Notes under the pieces: model-generated
What the model saw: only the letters and a program-made list of their open reading frames with translations
The model's database searches: none
Told to the model about the DNA's origin: nothing
Shown here: piece by piece, positions 15,832-25,205 of the stretch
How the letters are laid out: every line of letters begins with the position of its first letter
Numbering within the stretch: the stretch's first letter is position 1
Translations under genes and position numbers: made by a program
Origin: UBA9926 sp023261215
Lineage (GTDB): Bacteria > Pseudomonadota > Gammaproteobacteria > Pseudomonadales > Azotimanducaceae
Assembly: GCA_038136035.1 (NCBI GenBank)
Contig: JAYPYV010000016.1
Coordinates: forward strand, 1 to 59,082
DNA: 59,082 nt
Direction of reading: 5' to 3'

Positions 15832-16419
15832 TCAAAGGTTGGGTCGGTCGAAACCCTCTCTGAAATGGCGACGGCAGACCGACACGTAGGCATCATTACC
15901 ACCGATCGCGATCTTCGCGCCCTCGGTCACGACTCGCCCTTGCTCATCAACACGAAGCACCATGGTTGCTTTGCGCCCGCAGTGACAGATGGCTTTGAGT
16001 TCCTTCAAATTGTCAGCCCAGCTGAGCAAGTACAGACTGCCCTCGAACGGTTCACCCTGAAAGTCAGTTCGAATACCAAACGTGAGAACAGGGATGTCGA
16101 ATCGATCACACACGTCGCCTAAGGATTTCACCTGGGATTTGGTTAGAAATTGCGCTTCATCCACCATCACGCAATGGAGCGCTTGCGCTCGCACGCGGGT
16201 CTCAATCAATGCAAAAAGATCATCCGTTGGAGTGAACGTGGTCGCGGGTTGAGAGATACCTGTTCTTGATGTAATCCGCCCTTCGCCAAAGCGATTATCC
16301 AGTTGAGGGCATAGCAGTAACGTCTGCATGCCCCGCTCGCGATAGTTGTAACTCGACTGCAACAACGCCGCTGATTTGCCTGCGTTCATGGAAGAGTAAT
16401 AGAAATAAAGCTTGGCCAA
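15832..16419 (-). CDS. tdk: thymidine kinase (type II)
   Basis: Thymidine kinase phosphorylates thymidine to dTMP with ATP in nucleotide salvage. The 195 residues match bacterial Tdk in length. The P-loop is SSMNAGKSA (residues 9-17). The DEAQF box (87-91) contains the catalytic Glu88. The zinc lasso cysteines are seen in ICHCGRK (Cys145, Cys147) and VCRRH (Cys182, with His185). The flexible lasso and thymidine-contacting segment is present before the second zinc pair. It is transcribed away from dnaE2. Confidence 0.95.
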   Translation of the reverse strand: MAKLYFYYSSMNAGKSAALLQSSYNYRERGMQTLLLCPQLDNRFGEGRITSRTGISQPATTFTPTDDLFALIETRVRAQALHCVMVDEAQFLTKSQVKSLGDVCDRFDIPVLTFGIRTDFQGEPFEGSLYLLSWADNLKELKAICHCGRKATMVLRVDEQGRVVTEGAKIAIGGNDAYVSVCRRHFREGFDRPNL

Positions 16420-16643
16420 TGATTCGAACCTTCAGGTTGTTGGAAAATTCAGTACCGCGCACCGCTTAAGTACTGGAACGAACTGACTATAGCAGAGCGA
16501 TCGGCGGGCGCCTCGCCCTGCTGAAAACTCGCGTGTTCGTGAATCACAGCCTTGGTCAGGCAGTGAAGGCTGTGCCGTACAAATCCTGCCCTAAACCGCA
16601 ATTCAGATACTCGGGATTCCATTTTCTATGGCTGCCCCGCGCC

Positions 16644-16811
16644 TCAAGCTGCGGGAAGTACCCACTCATCCTTCCAGGGCTGTGCTCGGTCTATTTCCAT
16701 CCGTCGATAGTCAATACAGACACTGCGTAATACATCAAGGTAAATGCGCAGGGTCTCATGCTGCTGCCCCAGGGTGAAGTCGATCCATGATTGATCCAGC
16801 GCTGTTCTGCT
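16644..16811 (-). pseudogene. possible gene remnant upstream of dnaE2
   Basis: On the minus strand a frame without stops reads LDQSWIDFTLGQQHETLRIY and then DVLRSVCIDYRRMEIDRAQPWK before its TGA. The composition looks protein-like, but there is no early start codon, and another frame (from ATG near 16854) leads into it across a one-base shift. This may be the decayed end of a gene. I recognise no family. Confidence 0.25.
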
Positions 16812-16893
16812 TCAGCCAGTTTTGTACCGTTTGATTCGGCTTGGTTTGACCTCATTGGTTCGATTCGGCCTGGATTGGAGGAAGAAGCGCAGA

Positions 16894-16930
16894 TTGCGCT
16901 TAACCAAAAATACTGTATATTTGTACAGTA
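16894..16930 (+). promoter_or_regulatory. SOS promoter with LexA box upstream of dnaE2
   Basis: The near-palindrome TACTGTATATTTGTACAGTA (16911-16930) contains CTGT-N8-ACAG. A -35 TTGCGC (16894-16899) and a -10 TATATT (16916-16921) are 16 bases apart, so LexA would cover the -10. The outer bases match those of the imuA box, including the A-rich stretch before it. The dnaE2 start is about 260 bases downstream, again a long leader. Confidence 0.9.
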
Positions 16931-17191
16931 TTTTTGTGAGATACTTCTTGTGCCTTCTTCAGTTCAGCAGGTGCCACATCACCGATTCCGAGCGCCATAC
17001 CACAAGCCTTTTGAGCCGCTCAGTAAAGACCAAGCATCTCGATCAGCACCTTCTAAGATCATAGATTGCCATCCTTTTCACAAAGAATCGCATCGAATCT
17101 TAACCGCGCAAACTCATGGCGCATCAAGGCGCCAAACACGCACAGTATGGGCAGTCCGTTTTTCTGCGCTTTCCCATAAGGCGCTGCGTTC

Positions 17192-20100
17192 ATGACCCCT
17201 CAGTTGATGCGTCCCAGGCATTCGCAGCCTCGACATGCCAACACACAGTACGCCGAACTCCACTGCCTATCGAACTACACTTTTTTGCGCGGCGCGTCAC
17301 ACCCAGAGGAATTGGTCGAGAAAGCAAAATCCCTCGGCTATCACGCAATCGCCATTACCGATGAATGCTCCATGGCCGGGGCTGTCAAAGCGCATGTGGC
17401 CGCAAAGTCTCATCAAATCAAGCTGCTGATCGGCAGTGAGTTCTACCTCTTGGAAGACATCAAATTGGTTTTACTCGCGCAGACACGGCAAGGATACGGC
17501 GACATCTGTCATCTCATCAGCCTCGGCCGTCGTCGCGCAGCCAAAGGCAGCTATGAGCTCCAGCTTAAAGACACGCCTCGTAAGCTCACAGGAATCGCCG
17601 CCATTTGGATACCTGATGTCCACAACGTGAAAACACAGTGGCTCATCGCCAGGCAACTCCACGACCGCTTTGGCGCCGACCTGTATCTCGGTGCAGAGCT
17701 TGGTGTGGACGGCTTTGATGAAGCACGACACACCCTACTTCACACACTGCAATCGTTATATCACTGGCCCATCGTTGCTTGCGGCAACATCTACATGCAC
17801 CAAAGGGACCGCAAACCGCTTCTCGATACCCTACATGCGATTCGCATGGGCATCCCCGTCGCCATGGCCGGCCGGCATCTTCAACAAAATGGCGAGCGCT
17901 ATCTCAAACCCGTACGCGCACTGGCACAATCGCTGCCCGAAGCTTGGATTCAGGCCACGGTCACATTGGCCCAATCGTGCCGGTTTTCACTCGACGAACT
18001 CAGGTACGAATACCCTTTAGAGTTAGTGCCTGACGACGAATCACCCAGCAGCTATTTGAGGACACTCACTTGGGCCGGCGCGCATAAACGGTGGCCCACT
18101 GGTATTCCGGAACATATCGAACAGCAGATCGAAAAAGAACTCGAACTGATCGCTGACCTGGCCTACGAATACTATTTTCTAACCGTATTCGACATTGTCC
18201 GTTTCGCAAAGGATCAAGGCATCTTATGCCAAGGCCGAGGCTCGGCAGCCAACAGTGCCGTTTGTTATTGCCTGGAAATCACCGAAGTAGACCCTACTCA
18301 GGTCAACTTATTGTTTGAGCGGTTCATCTCTAAAGAGCGCAATGAACCGCCCGACATCGATGTCGACTTCGAACATCAGCGTAGAGAGGAGGTCATTCAA
18401 TACCTCTATAAAAAATACTCGAGAGAACGCGCTGCCTTAGCGGCAACCATCATCACTTACCGGCCTAAAAGTGCCATTCGCGATGTCGGCAAAGCGCTCG
18501 GTATTGATCCTTTGGTTGTGGATCAGCTCGCAAAAAATATGGCGTGGTGGGAGAAAAAAGACAGCCTCATTGAACGGTTTGAAGAAGCTGGGGTGAGCAC
18601 AAAAAATAACCTCATTCATCGCTACATCGAACTCGTACATCAAATCTTGGGTTTCCCGCGCCATCTCTCTCAGCATGTCGGCGGATTCGTGATTTCCCAA
18701 GGCCCACTATCCCAGTTGGCACCCATTGAAAATGCAGCCATGCCCGACCGCACCATCATCCAATGGGACAAAGACGACTTAGAGGCTTTAGGCCTCCTAA
18801 AAGTCGATATCCTCGCGCTTGGCATGTTAACCGCGATTCGCAAGGCCATTGACCAGGTCAATCTCATTCGCGAGGAAACGCTTGATGTAGCCCACATTCC
18901 TAGAGAGGACCCCGCCACTTATCACATGTTGCAACAGGGAGATAGCGTTGGTGTCTTCCAGGTCGAGTCACGCGCGCAGATGGCCATGCTGCCTCGGTTA
19001 AAGCCTGCGTGTTACTACGACCTCGTCGTCCAAGTCGCCATTGTTCGCCCTGGCCCTATTCAAGGAAAGATGGTCCACCCTTACCTCAAAAGGCGGCAAG
19101 GCACTGAAGCCGTCACCTATGCAAACGATGCTGTCAAAAGCGTTCTTGAACGCACATTGGGCGTGCCTATCTTTCAAGAACAGGTCATCAAGCTTGCTGT
19201 AGTTGCTGCGGGGTTTTCACCCGGCGAAGCGGATCAATTAAGACGAGCCATGGCTGCATGGAAACGTAAAGGCGGGCTTGACCACTTTGGTGAAAAGCTC
19301 ATCCAAGGCATGCTTGCCAAAGGCCATGACTTATCGTTTGCCGAGCGTGTCTTTGAGCAAATCAAAGGTTTCGGGGAATACGGATTTCCTGAATCTCATG
19401 CTGCCAGTTTTGCGCTCTTGGTCTATCTTTCAGCCTGGCTTAAGCGGCATGAACCTGCAGCTTTTTATTGCGGGCTTTTGAACAGTCTCCCCATGGGTTT
19501 TTACTCTGCATCTCAGTTAATTCAAGATGCGAAGCGACACGGCATTCATGTGTTGCCCGTTGATGTGCTGGCTAGCCATTGGGAATCCACATTGGAGTTT
19601 CGCTCAAAGACGCAAGAAAACAGCACAACGCTGGACCCTCTGGCTCAATCACAACCTGCGCTGCGCCTTGGCATGTGTCGCATCAAAGGCTTCAATCAAC
19701 CCGCAGCCGAACGAATCATCAATGCTAGGCAATCCGCCACATTCAATGCCCTATACCAATTAAAGCAACGCGCAGCGCTCGATCAAGGCGAATTGGATGC
19801 CTTAATCCAGGGCAATGCGTGCCTCTCAATTTCAGGGCATAGACACCAAAGCCACTGGGTCGCCATGGGGTTACAAGAGGACACGCCTTTAGTGAAGCCG
19901 TCGCCAATTGACCGCCCGGCACCATTTATCACTGCGCCATCTGAACACGATGATATTGGTGCTGACTATCGGTCACTTGGACTAACACTCAGGCGACACC
20001 CCATGCGGGTTCTTCGCGAATCGTCTGATGCGTTTAATCAGTGCCTCAGAGCCACCGACCTGACGACACTACGCCACGGCCGCTTCGTGCAAATCGCTGG

Positions 20101-20362
20101 CCTCGTGACAGGGCGACAACGGCCGTCTACCGCTTCCGGCATTATCTTTATGACCGTTGAAGATGAGACACAAAACATCAATGTAGTCATCCAGCACCAT
20201 GTGCAGGCACACTTCAGAAAAGCCGTTCTTCATAGCCAACTGATTCGTATAAAAGGTATCCTTGAAAAAGAAAACGGGGTCATTCACGTCGTCGCAGGAC
20301 ACCTCACTGATCTCAGCCATCTACTTTCAGGATTCACCATCAGATCTCGGGATTTCCATTGA
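17192..20362 (+). CDS. dnaE2: error-prone DNA polymerase III alpha subunit DnaE2 (ImuC)
   Basis: DnaE2 is the catalytic polymerase of the SOS mutasome with ImuA and ImuB. At 1056 residues it is shorter than replicative DnaE (about 1160), as expected. The PHP domain starts AELHCLSNYTFLRGASHPEE. The polymerase palm contains GRGSAANSAVCY and the catalytic acidic motif PDIDVDF (Asp388, Asp390, Asp392), followed by AATIITYRPKSAIRDVGKAL. The helix-hairpin and OB-fold regions follow (IAGLVTGRQRPSTASGI). The gene lies about 14 kb from imuAB rather than adjacent, but has its own LexA box. ATG 17192 is used; ATG 17207 is an alternative. Confidence 0.95.
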   Translation: MTPQLMRPRHSQPRHANTQYAELHCLSNYTFLRGASHPEELVEKAKSLGYHAIAITDECSMAGAVKAHVAAKSHQIKLLIGSEFYLLEDIKLVLLAQTRQGYGDICHLISLGRRRAAKGSYELQLKDTPRKLTGIAAIWIPDVHNVKTQWLIARQLHDRFGADLYLGAELGVDGFDEARHTLLHTLQSLYHWPIVACGNIYMHQRDRKPLLDTLHAIRMGIPVAMAGRHLQQNGERYLKPVRALAQSLPEAWIQATVTLAQSCRFSLDELRYEYPLELVPDDESPSSYLRTLTWAGAHKRWPTGIPEHIEQQIEKELELIADLAYEYYFLTVFDIVRFAKDQGILCQGRGSAANSAVCYCLEITEVDPTQVNLLFERFISKERNEPPDIDVDFEHQRREEVIQYLYKKYSRERAALAATIITYRPKSAIRDVGKALGIDPLVVDQLAKNMAWWEKKDSLIERFEEAGVSTKNNLIHRYIELVHQILGFPRHLSQHVGGFVISQGPLSQLAPIENAAMPDRTIIQWDKDDLEALGLLKVDILALGMLTAIRKAIDQVNLIREETLDVAHIPREDPATYHMLQQGDSVGVFQVESRAQMAMLPRLKPACYYDLVVQVAIVRPGPIQGKMVHPYLKRRQGTEAVTYANDAVKSVLERTLGVPIFQEQVIKLAVVAAGFSPGEADQLRRAMAAWKRKGGLDHFGEKLIQGMLAKGHDLSFAERVFEQIKGFGEYGFPESHAASFALLVYLSAWLKRHEPAAFYCGLLNSLPMGFYSASQLIQDAKRHGIHVLPVDVLASHWESTLEFRSKTQENSTTLDPLAQSQPALRLGMCRIKGFNQPAAERIINARQSATFNALYQLKQRAALDQGELDALIQGNACLSISGHRHQSHWVAMGLQEDTPLVKPSPIDRPAPFITAPSEHDDIGADYRSLGLTLRRHPMRVLRESSDAFNQCLRATDLTTLRHGRFVQIAGLVTGRQRPSTASGIIFMTVEDETQNINVVIQHHVQAHFRKAVLHSQLIRIKGILEKENGVIHVVAGHLTDLSHLLSGFTIRSRDFH

Positions 20363-20440
20363 GACTGATCGTTGGTTCGCTCGCCCTATCGCGCCAAGCC
20401 GTGAGCCAACATCAGCATCCTTTCAGAGCCTCACATCGTC

Positions 20441-21775
20441 ATGAAGCAAAGAACTTACACCGAAGGCTCGATCCCCAAGCATGTGGCACACCTATCAGCC
20501 GTCATGATTTGGGGATTTCTCGCAATGACGCTGGGTCAGCTCATCGAGATCGTTTACGTCGGCCAGCTCGGAACACAAGCCGTTGCAGCGCTGACCTTCA
20601 TGTTTCCCATATCAATGACATTAAACGCCTTCACTCGGGGGATTGGCATTGGGGCCTCAAGCCTTGTCGCACAAGCCATGGGCGCCTCAGAGTCTGAACG
20701 TTTGCGACGCATCATCAGTCACTGTTATCTCATCATTGTCATCATGACGGTCTCCGTCTCCATCATCGGCATTTGGCTGGCCTCGCCGATTCTTCGACTC
20801 CTAGGCGCTGCGCCAGACGTACTGCCGCTTGCCACCCAATATGCTGAGATTTGGTTCCTGGGATTTCCCGCCATGGGACTTGCCATGGTGTCTAACGGCA
20901 TTATCCGTTCTTATGGGGACGCGTCTTACCCCGGTTACATCATGACCATCGCACCGCTCATCCAAGTGACGCTTGGGCCAATCCTCATTTTTGGCATTGG
21001 ACCCGTGCCTGCACTCGGCCTGGATGGTGCGGCCTGGTCTTTCGTTATTGGGTCCAGCGCCCAACTCGTATTGGCCGCTTACTGGTACTTCATCAAAGCC
21101 CAGTTGGTGCCTACTTCACTTCATCAACTGCTGGATAGCACACGCCAAATCATGCATGTCGGCTTACCCGCAGCCGCAACCAACCTTCTACAACCCGTTT
21201 CGCTCGCGATCAGCACCTATCTGCTCGCGAGCTTTGGCACCCAGGTTATTGCGGGGTTTGGTGTGGCGGGAAGAATCGAGTCTGTTGTTGGCATGGTTGC
21301 AATTGGCATCTCCACCAGCATCATTCCCGTAGTTGGGCAGAACTGGGGCGCCGGCCTCTTTGATCGAGCCAGACTTGCCATTAGGACCTGTTACCTCGCG
21401 TGTATTGCTTGGGGCGTTAGCGCTGCAACGCTGATGTGGTTCGGCGCCGCTTTTTTTGTGGGGCTCATCACGAGCGACGCGCAGGCTGCCAGCGTATCTG
21501 AGCAATATCTGCACATCGTGCCGTTGTCCATTGGTTTCATGGGTATCCTGACGGTCGCGAATCACGGCTTCAATGCGATCAGGCGACCCACCCCGGCGTT
21601 AGTTCTCTCCATCGCAAGGTTGATTGCGATCTATTTACCCCTAGCCGTCATTGCCGGGGAGATCTTCGGATTCATTGGTATCTTCTGGGCGATTGCACTC
21701 GCCAACCTGATTGCTGGCTTAGCCGCAGCCGCGTGGTTTCGCCATCTGTTTGATCGACTGGCGATGGCGCGTTAA
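20441..21775 (+). CDS. MATE-family efflux transporter
   Basis: A 444-residue multidrug/toxin extrusion protein with about 12 membrane segments in two repeats. The first repeat shows TLGQLIEIVYVGQLGTQAVA and RGIGIGASSLVAQAMGA, a typical MATE signature; the second repeat contains ISTSIIPVVGQNWGAGLFDRA. Such proteins export cationic drugs or metabolites using H+ or Na+ gradients. It starts 78 bases after dnaE2 and could be carried by the same SOS transcript. Its end overlaps the convergent gspM by 4 bases. Confidence 0.92.
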   Translation: MKQRTYTEGSIPKHVAHLSAVMIWGFLAMTLGQLIEIVYVGQLGTQAVAALTFMFPISMTLNAFTRGIGIGASSLVAQAMGASESERLRRIISHCYLIIVIMTVSVSIIGIWLASPILRLLGAAPDVLPLATQYAEIWFLGFPAMGLAMVSNGIIRSYGDASYPGYIMTIAPLIQVTLGPILIFGIGPVPALGLDGAAWSFVIGSSAQLVLAAYWYFIKAQLVPTSLHQLLDSTRQIMHVGLPAAATNLLQPVSLAISTYLLASFGTQVIAGFGVAGRIESVVGMVAIGISTSIIPVVGQNWGAGLFDRARLAIRTCYLACIAWGVSAATLMWFGAAFFVGLITSDAQAASVSEQYLHIVPLSIGFMGILTVANHGFNAIRRPTPALVLSIARLIAIYLPLAVIAGEIFGFIGIFWAIALANLIAGLAAAAWFRHLFDRLAMAR

Positions 21776-22266
21776 CTCCGACTGATGACAACTCTCGCAC
21801 GAACCGTGCCGGGCTTATCACTTCGATCGATCACCAACTGCTGAATTTGCAACCCAGGGATCTGAGCGGTCTTCTCAAGCAGCCGCATCACCTCCGCAAA
21901 GGGCACCTCATCGAACCAAAGGCTCACCGTATCTTCACCTTCTGGTTGCAGTCGATTTGGATTCAAACCTTGCTCTTGGGCTGCGGTCGACACCACCGAT
22001 AGCAGTGATCCACCCATTTCAAGCACTGCACCCTGGGCCAACCGACGCGCCTGCCCTTCGGTTTCCTTCATCATGGTCAACGTTTCGAAGTGACGCTGGC
22101 GATCCTGCACTGCCTCCTTTTGCCATTCGGCGGCAGGCACCCAGATCGCGAGATAACCCACAACCATCAAAAGAAAGGTACCCAACAACAGCACGGCGCG
22201 CTGCTCCGATTTCTGAAGCCCGTCGAACCACGCTTTTGCTAACACTTTGATCGAATTAAGGTTCAT
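21772..22266 (-). CDS. gspM: type II secretion inner-membrane protein GspM
   Basis: GspM is part of the T2SS inner-membrane platform and binds GspL. The 164-residue protein has one N-terminal membrane segment (AVLLLGTFLLMVVGYLAIWV) after a short cytoplasmic part, then a periplasmic ferredoxin-like domain ending in IQQLVIDRSDKPGTVRARVV. It is the last gene of the operon; no gspN follows, because a convergent MATE gene overlaps its stop. Its ATG directly follows the gspL stop codon. Confidence 0.88.
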   Translation of the reverse strand: MNLNSIKVLAKAWFDGLQKSEQRAVLLLGTFLLMVVGYLAIWVPAAEWQKEAVQDRQRHFETLTMMKETEGQARRLAQGAVLEMGGSLLSVVSTAAQEQGLNPNRLQPEGEDTVSLWFDEVPFAEVMRLLEKTAQIPGLQIQQLVIDRSDKPGTVRARVVISRS

Positions 22267-23490
22267 CTACTGGCCCGCCTTCAATCGAAGGGTCGCTCTC
22301 ACTTCCCCGTCTTCCTGGCTAATGGTTCCAATGTCCGACTGTAATCCTTCTGAGCCCAGCGCTTCGCTCAAGCGCATAATCTGGTCGCTGGTTCTCCCAA
22401 CGAGCTGAAGAGACAGATCGCCTCGTGCCAAATTGAAATTGAGGTTCTGCAGTGTCAGTCCGCTTTGAGAGACTCGCCCGCTCAGCTTCTCCACAAGTTC
22501 AAGCGCTGCCGATCCGCTCACATCGCCAGGTCCGGCAAGCCGGCTGCGCCATCGCCTTGCCATATCTCTCGGCGCTCGATCCTGGGGGAAAACGGCCAAA
22601 TAAAGCGCTTGCGCCTCCGTTTCCAGTTGATGGGCCTGGTAGTCTAGGTAAAGGGCCTGGGCAACGTTGACCACAAGTTGTGAGCCGAGGAGCAGCAGCA
22701 CGACCGTGGCCACACGCCGCAACAGGGTCATCAAGGCACCACCTCTTGGTTTGAACGAAAACTCGCCCTGCCTCAAATTCACCGCGTGGTCTTGAGCCGA
22801 TATCGACCACTGTCTCAGCAAACTGGGCTCGATCGTTCCCGCTCGCGCGGATTGCAGATTAAGCTCAATCGAACTTGCCGCGAGGGATGTTGCCAGAATC
22901 CCCTCGGTCTCACAGAAATCCAGACAGTCAACGCTCTCTGTTTCTTCTGACAATTCGTCGCCCAACACTTGTTCCGCGTGCTCGCTTAAGAGAGATAACC
23001 CGACGCCGCTTGAACGGATGACGTGCGCTACGTCTTGCTCGAGCACCAATCGCGTTGCCCCTTTTGATTGCAGCACTTGCGTGTCAACGCCAAGGAAACT
23101 GACCGCCAAACCTGCTTCATCAGCGGCGAGAAGAATCTCCTCGACGACACGGCGATCAACCACGACCACCGCAAGCCGATCACCCTCACGGGCGCCTAGG
23201 CTGATGAAACAATCGTCCAGACTGCCCGCGATTTGTTCTTCCACCAAGAACGGGATGGCATCAAGAATCTGTCGCGTGGGTTTGGAAGGCACCGTGATCT
23301 GGGTCATCAAGGTGGAACGACCCTCCATGAGGACTGCCGCCTCGAGTTCGTCAGGGTTACCTGACCAACCCGCGAGGGCCTCTTTGAGCGCCGGCCAGTC
23401 CCCTTGGCCCTCCAGTATCGGTCTTCCCCCATCGTGGATCAGCCACTCTAGCTGCGATGCTCGAAAGCGGATCAGAAGCGCTTGCTTCAT
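22267..23490 (-). CDS. gspL: type II secretion protein GspL
   Basis: GspL links the cytoplasmic ATPase GspE to the inner-membrane platform. The 407 residues comprise a cytoplasmic actin-like domain (about 1-250, with FLVEEQIAGSLDDCFISLGA), a membrane segment (VATVVLLLLGSQLVVNVAQA) and a periplasmic domain that pairs with GspM. It starts right after gspK and ends at the base before gspM, so translation is probably coupled. Confidence 0.9.
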   Translation of the reverse strand: MKQALLIRFRASQLEWLIHDGGRPILEGQGDWPALKEALAGWSGNPDELEAAVLMEGRSTLMTQITVPSKPTRQILDAIPFLVEEQIAGSLDDCFISLGAREGDRLAVVVVDRRVVEEILLAADEAGLAVSFLGVDTQVLQSKGATRLVLEQDVAHVIRSSGVGLSLLSEHAEQVLGDELSEETESVDCLDFCETEGILATSLAASSIELNLQSARAGTIEPSLLRQWSISAQDHAVNLRQGEFSFKPRGGALMTLLRRVATVVLLLLGSQLVVNVAQALYLDYQAHQLETEAQALYLAVFPQDRAPRDMARRWRSRLAGPGDVSGSAALELVEKLSGRVSQSGLTLQNLNFNLARGDLSLQLVGRTSDQIMRLSEALGSEGLQSDIGTISQEDGEVRATLRLKAGQ

Positions 23491-23491
23491 A

Positions 23492-24481
23492 CTAGACGTC
23501 GTCCTCGTCGCGGGGTACTTCAGGCATCACAAAGGGTTCATTTAGCGCACGGTGCAAGAGCGTCACTTGACCCGTTGCCGGCTCCCGGTACAGAAGACTA
23601 GACAAAAAGAACACTTGATCGAGAAATGCCACTCGAATTCGCACTTTGAAAAAGGAGGATTGTACACCAAGCGGAATTTTCGCTATCTCGAGACCGGCAA
23701 ATTCGGGCAACGCCAAGAAGGCTTGGACGCTTTCAAATCCCTCTTGTTGAAACCGCGTGAGCACGACCGACTCCGCGGCTTCCATTGTGAGCTCCGGCGC
23801 GAGCAAGCGAATCGAGCTCGCCGGCATCGTATTGACATTCATCGGCAACGCGCCCGCGGGTAACGCGACGAGTGATGTTTTCAATCGTGCATACGCCTCG
23901 GGCGTCATTGATTTCAGTAGCCGAAGCTCAGATGGGTGCACCAAGCGTTGACTCGAGGTTCGATAGGGCTGCTCAAGACCTAGATAGTAATAATCTTCAG
24001 CGCCAAGCGCCTGCGGTTCTTGATCCAAGTCCGTGAAGTCGATGAGTTCATCAAACCAAAGCGGATCTAATCCCATTTGCGCCGAAAAGAGACTCGCGTC
24101 AGCAGCGCCGGTTATTTGCAGACCTCCAGCCCACTGATTGACATTGAGATATCGTTCTTGGTCTTCAATCAGGAGCACAATAGACCCATCAGCGATCTCA
24201 TAATTCAGTTCAGGCGACATCCACGCGTCGGTGGGACCATCCCAATTCGGTCTAACTTCGTGATCACGAACCAGCAGTTGGCGAGCCCATTCTTCTCCAC
24301 CCCTTGCATAGTAATAAGCCTGTTGACGATTGAAATGCCCGCTGGTGGATCGAATAGCCTCCGACTGTCGACTCGCGATTGAGGTGGCCAGCGCCACTGC
24401 AAGCGCAACCACAAGCAAAACCATGATCAGTGCAACGCCCTGCGAACGACGAGCCGCGAGTCTCCTATCAAGCGACTTCAT
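23492..24481 (-). CDS. gspK: type II secretion minor pseudopilin GspK
   Basis: GspK caps the pseudopilus with GspI and GspJ. The 329-residue protein has the type IV prepilin-like start RRSQGVALIMVLLVVALAVA. Cleavage after Gly15 leaves Val as residue 1, and there is no Glu at +5; lack of Glu5 is a hallmark of GspK. A large alpha domain follows (LDPLWFDELIDFTDLDQEPQ). The start overlaps the gspJ stop by 4 bases. Confidence 0.92.
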   Translation of the reverse strand: MKSLDRRLAARRSQGVALIMVLLVVALAVALATSIASRQSEAIRSTSGHFNRQQAYYYARGGEEWARQLLVRDHEVRPNWDGPTDAWMSPELNYEIADGSIVLLIEDQERYLNVNQWAGGLQITGAADASLFSAQMGLDPLWFDELIDFTDLDQEPQALGAEDYYYLGLEQPYRTSSQRLVHPSELRLLKSMTPEAYARLKTSLVALPAGALPMNVNTMPASSIRLLAPELTMEAAESVVLTRFQQEGFESVQAFLALPEFAGLEIAKIPLGVQSSFFKVRIRVAFLDQVFFLSSLLYREPATGQVTLLHRALNEPFVMPEVPRDEDDV

Positions 24482-25203
24482 GCGTCAACGCCTGAATCGG
24501 AGGAGGGTCTCGGCGGCGGCGAGGTCGGTGATGGCTCTGTTCGGGGACTTTCAATGTCTTCATCTGCACGCTCACCCTCTTCGCCCTCTGGAGCAATCGC
24601 AGCGCCGGCAACTTCCCCGACAAACACGGGAAGATCATAGAATCTCGTGATATCGCCCCAGTTATCACTGGATATCGTTAACTCAATGGCAACGGGCAAT
24701 TCGTCAAGGTCGTCACCCGATATTGACTCCCGACGATCGCCATCCGCCATCACCAAGTAAACAGAAAGCCCCTGAATGCCGCTCATCAACGTCTGCACGA
24801 CGGGTTCTGTATCTTCGGCACGATCAAGCACAAACCAAAGATGGCGTTGTAGCTCACCTTCAACCACTTGGTAACCCACTCTCTGGAGCTCACTTCTAGG
24901 CCTTTTTAAGGGGTTATTCCAGCCCTGTCTCGTGAGCTCGATAGGGTAGTAACCTTCGTTGACAGAGACAGCCGCTCTGCGATCTCCGAGTTCGTCGCGA
25001 ATTTCCCGATACACCAGTTGGATGAAATCTCTATCCATGATCGAAAGCGATCGCACCAATTCCCGATAGGCTGCGGTTTGCTGATTTGTTGCTCGATCAA
25101 TTCCGCGCACCGACTGGAGTAATTGGAACGACGCGAGCCCGACAATGGAAAAGATCGCCATCGCGATCAGAACTTCAAGCAGCGTAAAACCAAGCCGCCT
25201 CAT
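24478..25203 (-). CDS. gspJ: type II secretion minor pseudopilin GspJ
   Basis: GspJ is part of the pseudopilus tip complex. It has a very short leader, MRRLG, then the conserved FTLLEVLIAMAIFSIVGLAS with Glu5. The globular domain includes IMDRDFIQLVYREIRDELGD and ends in a Pro/Ser/Glu-rich tail of about 40 residues not needed for the fold. Length is 241 residues. ATG 25203 sits two bases after the gspI stop, and the end overlaps gspK. Confidence 0.92.
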   Translation of the reverse strand: MRRLGFTLLEVLIAMAIFSIVGLASFQLLQSVRGIDRATNQQTAAYRELVRSLSIMDRDFIQLVYREIRDELGDRRAAVSVNEGYYPIELTRQGWNNPLKRPRSELQRVGYQVVEGELQRHLWFVLDRAEDTEPVVQTLMSGIQGLSVYLVMADGDRRESISGDDLDELPVAIELTISSDNWGDITRFYDLPVFVGEVAGAAIAPEGEEGERADEDIESPRTEPSPTSPPPRPSSDSGVDA

Positions 25204-25205
25204 CT

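Noticed and set aside
3635..16557. 16-base identical string ATCACAGCCTTGGTCA at 3635-3650 and 16542-16557
   Set aside because: A single shared 16-mer in a 59-kb window is close to what chance gives (order of one pair), and the flanks do not align.
16791..17195. 134-codon plus-strand frame before dnaE2
   Set aside because: It spans the LexA box and promoter, has no family similarity and no ribosome-binding site.
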